Both the position numbers and the translations under genes were made by a program. Below the pieces are notes generated by a model. The model had not been told where the DNA came from. It did not search any database and was given only the letters and a program-made list of their open reading frames with translations. A stretch of DNA of 33,267 bases from the NCBI GenBank assembly GCA_016779185.1, contig JADHOA010000009.1, positions 1 through 33,267 of the forward strand, in the 5' to 3' direction. Position 1 is the first letter of the stretch, and each line of letters begins with the position of its first letter. Of this stretch, positions 7,652 through 12,744 are shown piece after piece. This stretch comes from Rubripirellula sp. (GTDB taxonomy: Bacteria; Planctomycetota; Planctomycetia; Pirellulales; Pirellulaceae).

Positions 7652-8665
7652 ATGAAATCTCTTTTGCCAATCATTGATTCAGGTCAGGAAACCGGTTTGG
7701 TGCCTTCTTTCGCCAGTCGGATTCTTGAAGAGTCGATTGAGATGACGCGTCATACACTGACCGACTTGCAGATTAATCTTGGAAAGTTGTGTAATCAGGC
7801 TTGTACCCACTGTCATGTGGAGGCTGGGCCCACCAAAGTTCGCGAGAATATGGATCGACCTACCGCGGCGAGAATCATGGAGCTAGCTGGTGCATGCGGC
7901 ACCATTCAGACCGTCGACCTAACCGGGGGCGCACCTGAACTGAATCCAAACTTTCGGGAAATGGTCGAGTCATTTCGCTCGCGCGATCTTCGTGTCATTG
8001 ATCGGTGTAATTTGACAGTTTTGTTCGAAACGGGGATGGAATGGTTGTCGGATTTTTTGATGCGTCAGCGAGTGGATGTGGTCGCATCTCTCCCGTGTTA
8101 CTTGGAAGATAATGTCGACAAACAGCGTGGATCAGGTGTGTTTCAAAAAAGCATCGATGGATTGAGGCTTTTGAACTCGCTGGGATTCGGGCAAAAAGAT
8201 ACCGGTTTGCGATTGGATTTGGTGTTCAATCCGAACGGGGCTAGTTTGCCCCCTGATCAAAGCACACTGGAAATCGCTTACAAGAAAGAGCTCGCTGCGC
8301 GATATGGAATTGTCTTCAACCATCTTCTCACGATTACTAATTTGCCCGTAAAACGCTTTGCGCGATTCTTGGAGAAGCGTGGGGATTTAGAAGGTTATTT
8401 TCAGTTGCTTGAACGCAGTTTTAATCGCCATGCTGCCGACCAGGTTATGTGTAAATCTCTTGTTTCCATCAGTTGGGATGGAAAAGTATACGATTGTGAT
8501 TTCAATCAGATGTTGGGTATAAGCGATCAAGGTAGAATCCCGCTGTCTATCTGGGATTTAAACCGGCTAGACGATTTGATTGGCAAGTCAATTTGCGTGG
8601 CGGATCACTGTTACGCTTGCACCGCTGGTGCGGGAAGCAGTTGCGGTGGAGCGATTACCGTTTAA
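7652..8665 (+). CDS. arsS: Arsenosugar biosynthesis radical SAM protein ArsS
   Basis: Radical SAM enzyme that joins a 5'-deoxyadenosyl group to dimethylated arsenic, the committing step to arsenosugars; cytoplasmic, 337 aa. The [4Fe-4S] motif CNQACTHC is at C47/C51/C54, followed by HVEAGP. Family-typical blocks are DLTGGAPELNP, ASLPCYLEDNVDKQRGSGVF, FNPNG and SWDGKVYDCDFNQML. The C-terminus holds the Cys-rich CYACTAGAGSSCGG tail of the rSAM/Cys-rich family. Some members of this family are selenoproteins; here the tail is read with Cys codons and ends at an ordinary TAA, so no selenocysteine is indicated. ATG 7652 is used; GTG 7643 is in frame and possible. arsM follows after 156 bp. A 9-bp-arm inverted repeat lies just upstream. 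Confidence 0.93.
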   Translation: MKSLLPIIDSGQETGLVPSFASRILEESIEMTRHTLTDLQINLGKLCNQACTHCHVEAGPTKVRENMDRPTAARIMELAGACGTIQTVDLTGGAPELNPNFREMVESFRSRDLRVIDRCNLTVLFETGMEWLSDFLMRQRVDVVASLPCYLEDNVDKQRGSGVFQKSIDGLRLLNSLGFGQKDTGLRLDLVFNPNGASLPPDQSTLEIAYKKELAARYGIVFNHLLTITNLPVKRFARFLEKRGDLEGYFQLLERSFNRHAADQVMCKSLVSISWDGKVYDCDFNQMLGISDQGRIPLSIWDLNRLDDLIGKSICVADHCYACTAGAGSSCGGAITV

Positions 8666-8821
8666 CATCAAGCAGACCGAAAGAGTGTCGGGGAAAAGGG
8701 CATCATGTGAGCTTGAATGGCTGCCAACACCGTTTAACGAATTGACGTCGAGTTTATTTTTTTTAGTTGTGGCGTTAATGCGAATGCTTGATTCGCATCA
8801 AAGGAACTTTGAGGAATCGGA
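8666..8821. other. arsS-arsM spacer with T-run and inverted repeat
   Basis: This 156-bp spacer contains an eight-T run at 8757-8764 without a strong hairpin in front of it, a TTGACG hexamer at 8742-8747 that might be a -35 element, and the inverted repeat at 8778-8798. It could allow separate control of arsM and the SDR gene. Confidence 0.35.
8778..8798. promoter_or_regulatory. Inverted repeat upstream of arsM, candidate operator
   Basis: Perfect 8-bp arms ATGCGAAT and ATTCGCAT flank a 5-nt spacer GCTTG. It ends 23 bp before the arsM ATG. Arm length, spacer length and the central bases resemble the inverted repeat before arsS (9 of 11 central bases identical). A shared transcription factor site is the simplest reading; an mRNA hairpin near the arsM ribosome binding site is an alternative. 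Confidence 0.45.
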
Positions 8822-9985
8822 ATGGCTAGTGACAATAAAACTATCGATGTGGTTCACGCGGTTGAGGAACGTTACTCCGAGGCCGCAGAGCAACGCGAGG
8901 CTTCTTTGTGTTGTCCAGTCGATTATGACGCAAAGTATCTTCAGGTGATTCCAGAGGAAGTGATTGAGCGTGATTACGGCTGTGGGGATCCATCGAAGTA
9001 CCTATTGCCTGGGGAGACCGTTCTTGATCTAGGTAGCGGTGGTGGAAAGATCTGCTTCATCGCATCGCAAGTTGTCGGTGAAGGTGGACGAGTGATTGGT
9101 GTCGATATGAATGATTCGATGCTTGATCTTGCTAGACGCAGCCAGGCGGTCGTCGCCGAGAAAATCGGTTATTCAAATGTGGAGTTCAGGCGAGGTAAAA
9201 TTCAGGACCTTGCAATTGATCGCGATGAGGCACAGGAGTATTTGGCAAAGAACCCTGTAGCAAGCGAGGTTGATCTTAGAAAGTTTGAGTCATATCTGGA
9301 TGAGATGCGATCCAATCGCCCCATGATTGCGGATAACTCTATCGATGTAGTGGTCAGTAATTGTGTTCTCAATCTTGTTGATTCTCGAGAAAAAGAACAG
9401 CTGTTTCGTGAGTTGTATCGAGTGCTGAAACCCGGCGGGCGCGCGGTCATTAGCGATATCGTGAGTGATGAATTGGTTCCGCTGGAAATGCAGAATGATG
9501 CGGAGTTATGGAGTGGCTGTATTTCTGGCGCTTTTCAGGAACAGGAGTTTCTGCGGGCATTTGAGAATGCGGGTTTTAGTGGCATTGAAATAGCTGTTTA
9601 TCAAGAAAAACCTTGGCAGGTCGTTCAAGGGATCGAGTTTCGTTCTGTCACTGTAATCGCCTACAAAGAAGAGGTGGGTTCATGTGATGACTATCATGAA
9701 GCAGTGATTTATCGAGGCCCTTTTGCCGAGGTGATTGATGACGATGGTCATGTCTATCGTCGTGGTCAGCGCGGAAAGGTCTGTCGAAGTACTTTTCAAA
9801 AGATGGGAAAGCAGCCGTATCGCGACAGCTTTATTCTTGTAGCACCTCGGCATGAGGTCAAAGCGAGCGAGGCGAAACCGATGGAATGTATCGGCGAGGA
9901 ACGCAAGCCAAGTGAAACCAAGGGCAAGGGTTATAACCTTACGATTTTGGGTGATTCTTGTTGCGAGCCTGGTGAGTGCTGCTAG
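8822..9985 (+). CDS. arsM: Arsenite S-adenosylmethionine methyltransferase ArsM (arsenosugar type)
   Basis: Methylates arsenite, giving the dimethylated arsenic that ArsS uses; cytoplasmic, 387 aa. The class I methyltransferase core has the SAM motif VLDLGSGGGK (67-76) with acidic D95 after it, then NSIDVVVSNCVLNLV (172-186) and VLKPGGRAVISD. The three arsenic-binding cysteines of ArsM enzymes correspond to C54 (DYGCGDPSKY), C181 (SNCVLN) and C233 (WSGCISGA); an extra vicinal pair is C30-C31. A C-terminal domain (about 288-345, AVIYRGPFAEV, DDDGHVYRRGQR) is the one found on arsenosugar-cluster ArsM proteins, and the protein ends in CCEPGECC. ATG 8822 has GAGGA close upstream. The TAG stop is directly followed by the SDR ATG, which implies translational coupling. 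Confidence 0.94.
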   Translation: MASDNKTIDVVHAVEERYSEAAEQREASLCCPVDYDAKYLQVIPEEVIERDYGCGDPSKYLLPGETVLDLGSGGGKICFIASQVVGEGGRVIGVDMNDSMLDLARRSQAVVAEKIGYSNVEFRRGKIQDLAIDRDEAQEYLAKNPVASEVDLRKFESYLDEMRSNRPMIADNSIDVVVSNCVLNLVDSREKEQLFRELYRVLKPGGRAVISDIVSDELVPLEMQNDAELWSGCISGAFQEQEFLRAFENAGFSGIEIAVYQEKPWQVVQGIEFRSVTVIAYKEEVGSCDDYHEAVIYRGPFAEVIDDDGHVYRRGQRGKVCRSTFQKMGKQPYRDSFILVAPRHEVKASEAKPMECIGEERKPSETKGKGYNLTILGDSCCEPGECC

Positions 9986-10798
9986 ATGGATCTTGATTTA
10001 ACCCAGGGTTCTGCTTTAGTCACTGGTGCAGCAAACGGAATTGGTCTCGCCATTGCTGAGCAGTTTGCTCGTGATGGATGTGCCTTACATCTATGGGATC
10101 ACTCTCCGACTGTCACGCAGGTTGCTCGCAACATTTCCGATCAGTTTTCTGTCGCGGTGACTGCGACTCGAGTTGATGTCTCGGTGGAAACAGAAGTCAA
10201 CGAGGCGGTTCGGCAAGTCGTTGATTCAGACTTGCCTTCGGTCAATTATGTGGTTCATGCAGCAGCTGTTGGTTCGGGTCGATTTGGTTTTCCGTTTACG
10301 AATCTAAAGCCAACGGATTGGGTCAAACCACTTCAAGTCAACATGATGGGAATGGTTCATGTTGCACATGCGATTGCTCCATTGTTTGTAAGTCAGGGGG
10401 GCGGTAGCTTTGTTTTTATCGGATCCGTTGCTGGTCAAGTAGGTTCTCAAACGGATCCGCCATACAGTGCGACAAAGGCAGCGAATTTAAATTTTATGCA
10501 GTGCATGGCCAAGGATTTAGCCAAACATCGTGTTCGGGTAAATATGGTGTGTCCGGGGATGGTCAAGACCGAGCTGAATCAAGCGGTTTGGCAAAGTTGG
10601 CTACGGCAGCAGGGTGATGCCCAAGCAATGAGTTACGAGGAATGGGCGGAAGAGAAGATTCTCGCTCTGATACCACTCGGTCGTTGGCAGACTGCTGAGG
10701 ACGTCGCCAATGCCGTGCTGTTTCTCTCCTCTGAGCGTGCGGGTCAAATCACCGGACAGATCATCAATGTGGATGGCGGATACGTCATGCACTGGTGA
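9986..10798 (+). CDS. SDR-family oxidoreductase coupled to arsM
   Basis: Classical short-chain dehydrogenase/reductase, 270 aa, cytoplasmic, NAD(P)-dependent. The cofactor motif TGAANGIG is at 13-20, followed by the strand-end acidic D38, and VVHAAA (89-94) stands in the NNAG position. The catalytic triad is S147 (FIGSVAG), Y160 and K164 (YSATK), and the C-terminus has the usual ITGQIINVDGGY block. D38 at the end of strand 2 points to NAD rather than NADP, though weakly. The ATG follows the arsM stop with no gap, so it is probably translated with arsM. Its substrate is not evident: conversion of the adenosylated arsenic intermediate or the aglycone of an arsenosugar is a guess from position, and ordinary 3-oxoacyl or sugar-alcohol reduction remains possible. 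Confidence 0.9.
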   Translation: MDLDLTQGSALVTGAANGIGLAIAEQFARDGCALHLWDHSPTVTQVARNISDQFSVAVTATRVDVSVETEVNEAVRQVVDSDLPSVNYVVHAAAVGSGRFGFPFTNLKPTDWVKPLQVNMMGMVHVAHAIAPLFVSQGGGSFVFIGSVAGQVGSQTDPPYSATKAANLNFMQCMAKDLAKHRVRVNMVCPGMVKTELNQAVWQSWLRQQGDAQAMSYEEWAEEKILALIPLGRWQTAEDVANAVLFLSSERAGQITGQIINVDGGYVMHW

Positions 10799-10923
10799 TG
10801 GTTTCGGCGGTTTTCTAGTGACTCTTCAGGCTATCGCTTCTGAAATTCGTTATGCTTACCCTCGACGGCGGTTTTCACGCCGAGAATATTCTGTTTTGAA
10901 TTTGTTTAATGAATGGTGGATTG

Positions 10924-11904
10924 ATGCGAAAACGTTTTGCGATGTTTTGGGGTAGTCTCTTGCTCTTAGCTTCGACAGCTGTCGCTGCGGGGCCAGCGGG
11001 TGCCGTGTTTACCGATCCCGCTAAGGCTGGTGAGGATTACCAGATCCAAGGCGAATATCTCGGTGAGATTCGGACTCAGGATGGAAGTCAAAAGATTGGT
11101 GTGCAGGTGATTGCGCTAGGCAACGGTAAGTTCAATGTTGTCGGGCACACCGGTGGATTACCCGGTGATGGTTGGAGTCGCGGGGATGATCGGAATGAAT
11201 TAGAAGTTCAATCCGAAAACGGCGGTTTCATCTTTCCTGTCGGTGACGCTCTTGTTTCACTCAATGACGGAAAAATTAGCGTCGAATACGATGGTCAGTT
11301 GCTTGGTGTGTTGGAGAAGGTTGAACGAAAGAGTCCTACATTGGGTAAAGAGCCACCGGCCGGAGCGATGGTTCTTTTTGACGGAAGTGGGATCGATCAG
11401 TTCAACGACGCCGAATGGATCGAAGGAAAATGGCTTGGAGCCACAAACGTATGGTCCAAAGAAAAGTTTGGTGACCATCATCTCCACATTGAGTTCAGAA
11501 CGCCGTTTATGCCAGAGGCTCGTGGGCAAGCTCGAGGAAACAGTGGCGTGTACATGCAAAGTCGTTACGAATTGCAGGTGTTAGACTCGTTTGGACTTGA
11601 AGGAAAAGATAACGAATGTGGTGGGATTTATTCGATCTCGCAGCCAGACGTCAATATGTGCTTTCCACCGCTGGCTTGGCAGACCTATGACATCGACTTC
11701 ACTGCTGCTCGCTATACCAATGGCGAAAAAACGTCAAATGCTCGAGTAACGATTCGGCACAACGGCGTGCTGATTCATGATGATCGTGAGTTGGCTCATG
11801 GGACTCCCGGTAGAAACGGAGAAGGTCCAGATCTTGATTCACTGTTTCTACAAAATCATGGAAATCCTGTAGTGTTCAGGAATATTTGGGTCTTGAAAAA
11901 ATAG
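10924..11904 (+). CDS. Secreted DUF1080 (3-keto-disaccharide hydrolase-like) protein
   Basis: Exported protein of 326 aa. The DUF1080 domain has a LamG-like jelly-roll fold and includes proteins annotated as 3-keto-disaccharide hydrolases; in planctomycetes it is abundant and linked to glycan breakdown. The signal peptide is at 1-21 (MRKR, then hydrophobic GSLLLLASTAVAA). An N-terminal region (about 28-140) contains YQIQGEYLGEIR and GNGKFNVVGHTGGLPGDGW. The DUF1080 domain spans about 145-326 with MVLFDG, HLHIEFRTPF, GNSGVYMQSRYELQVLDSFG and the closing FRNIWV. ATG 10924 is chosen because it gives the cleanest signal peptide; ATG 10909 would add five residues. It begins 125 bp after the SDR gene on the same strand. 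The spacer contains a 10-bp palindrome AGAATATTCT at 10883-10892. Confidence 0.9.
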   Translation: MRKRFAMFWGSLLLLASTAVAAGPAGAVFTDPAKAGEDYQIQGEYLGEIRTQDGSQKIGVQVIALGNGKFNVVGHTGGLPGDGWSRGDDRNELEVQSENGGFIFPVGDALVSLNDGKISVEYDGQLLGVLEKVERKSPTLGKEPPAGAMVLFDGSGIDQFNDAEWIEGKWLGATNVWSKEKFGDHHLHIEFRTPFMPEARGQARGNSGVYMQSRYELQVLDSFGLEGKDNECGGIYSISQPDVNMCFPPLAWQTYDIDFTAARYTNGEKTSNARVTIRHNGVLIHDDRELAHGTPGRNGEGPDLDSLFLQNHGNPVVFRNIWVLKK

Positions 11905-11982
11905 TGTCTTAGCTCGGTGCAGATGTTGGCCCGATGAAAGCACAAAGGTATTGAAACAATTTCTACTTCTCAGTCATGGTTC

Positions 11983-11986
11983 GGAG
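11983..11986 (+). promoter_or_regulatory. Shine-Dalgarno GGAG for the SOD gene
   Basis: GGAG ends 6 nt before ATG 11993. It separates this start from the upstream in-frame TTG at 11951, which has no such signal and would place extra residues before the signal peptide. Confidence 0.5.
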
Positions 11987-11992
11987 TTATTT

Positions 11993-12580
11993 ATGTTGAT
12001 GAAAAGCGTTTTGAGTTCGCTGGTGATCGCCGGTTTAGTGGTTAGCTTTGGGGTAACAGCAGAGGATGCAGCTAAAGCACAGCACGGTGAGCACGCACAT
12101 CACGACGATCACAATCTTCCAACGCTCGGTGTTGCAGTGATCACCCCAACCAAGGGCAACAAGGTTCGTGGTACTCTTCGTCTTGTTCAAAAAGGTGATG
12201 AGATCAAAATCACGGGTAAAATCAATCAATTGACCCCCGGCGAACATGGTTTCCACATTCATGAATTTGGTGACCAACGCGGCGGTGATGGGAAAGCAAC
12301 CGGCGGACATTACAATCCAACCGGACATGATCACGGTGCACCAGGTGCTCACAGTCACTCGGGTGACCTCGGCAACATCACTGCGGATGCTGAAGGAGTC
12401 GCTCAGGTAAATGTCACGATGAAAGGCACACCGTTGCACTTCGTGCTAGGGCGAGCATTTGTTGTGCACGCTGGTAAAGACGATCTCAAGAGTCAACCAT
12501 CCGGAGATGCCGGAGCTCGCGTCGCAACGGGGATCATTGCAATTGGCAATCCAGAGTTTGTTTATAAAAAAACCGAGTAG
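11993..12580 (+). CDS. Cu/Zn superoxide dismutase family protein without cysteines
   Basis: Converts superoxide to hydrogen peroxide and oxygen if active; exported, 195 aa. The signal peptide is MLMKSVLSSLVIAGLVVSFGVTA. A His-rich segment follows (H31, H34, H36, H37, H40). All metal ligands are in place: copper H88, H90 (GFHIHEFGD), bridging H106 (GGHYNP), zinc H114, H122, D125 (SHSGDLGN) and copper H159 (VVHAGKDDL). The active-site guiding Arg is R176 (GDAGAR). The conserved disulfide is gone: the first Cys position in the GFHIHEFGDQRGGDG region has none, and the second is T179 (ARVATG). No cysteine occurs anywhere in the protein. It is the last gene of the plus-strand run, with a terminator 80 bp downstream. 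Confidence 0.93.
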   Translation: MLMKSVLSSLVIAGLVVSFGVTAEDAAKAQHGEHAHHDDHNLPTLGVAVITPTKGNKVRGTLRLVQKGDEIKITGKINQLTPGEHGFHIHEFGDQRGGDGKATGGHYNPTGHDHGAPGAHSHSGDLGNITADAEGVAQVNVTMKGTPLHFVLGRAFVVHAGKDDLKSQPSGDAGARVATGIIAIGNPEFVYKKTE

Positions 12581-12596
12581 TACTGGATTGTATTTT

Positions 12597-12648
12597 TTCA
12601 GATCAGAAAGCAGATTCTTTATTGTGATCTGAAATCCCAATCTGCTTT
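12597..12648 (+). repeat. Two interleaved inverted repeats (pseudoknot-type arrangement)
   Basis: Repeat A pairs TTCAGATCA (12597-12605) with TGATCTGAA (12625-12633). Repeat B pairs AAAGCAGATT (12607-12616) with AATCTGCTTT (12639-12648). Both are perfect and they cross each other. As RNA they form either competing hairpins or an H-type pseudoknot, with connecting segments of 1, 8 and 5 nt. They lie between the SOD stop codon and the terminator. Confidence 0.55.
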
Positions 12649-12660
12649 TAGGCAAAATAG

Positions 12661-12688
12661 AAGGCGACCCAATGTGGTCGCCTTTTTT
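12661..12688 (+). terminator. Intrinsic terminator after the SOD gene
   Basis: Perfect 9-bp arms AAGGCGACC (12661-12669) and GGTCGCCTT (12676-12684) with a 6-nt loop, running into six T (12683-12688). This is a standard Rho-independent terminator for the plus-strand run ending with the SOD gene. On the minus strand the T-tract is poor, so it would serve the convergent lipoprotein gene less well. Confidence 0.85.
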
Positions 12689-12744
12689 CATGGGTAGGAT
12701 CGTGTGCTCGCTTGCGCCGTGGTTTCTAAGGGGCGCTGGAGAAT

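Noticed and set aside
8600-8665. Possible selenocysteine in ArsS
   Set aside because: Some members of this radical SAM family are selenoproteins, but here the Cys-rich tail uses Cys codons and the frame ends at TAA with no internal TGA.
8742-8764. Terminator between arsS and arsM
   Set aside because: There is a run of eight T, but no stable GC-rich hairpin directly precedes it, so I did not call a terminator.
10861-10892. Hairpin between the SDR and DUF1080 genes
   Set aside because: The CTCG...CGAG pairing needs a bulge and lacks a T-run; only the short palindrome AGAATATTCT is perfect, too little to assign a function.
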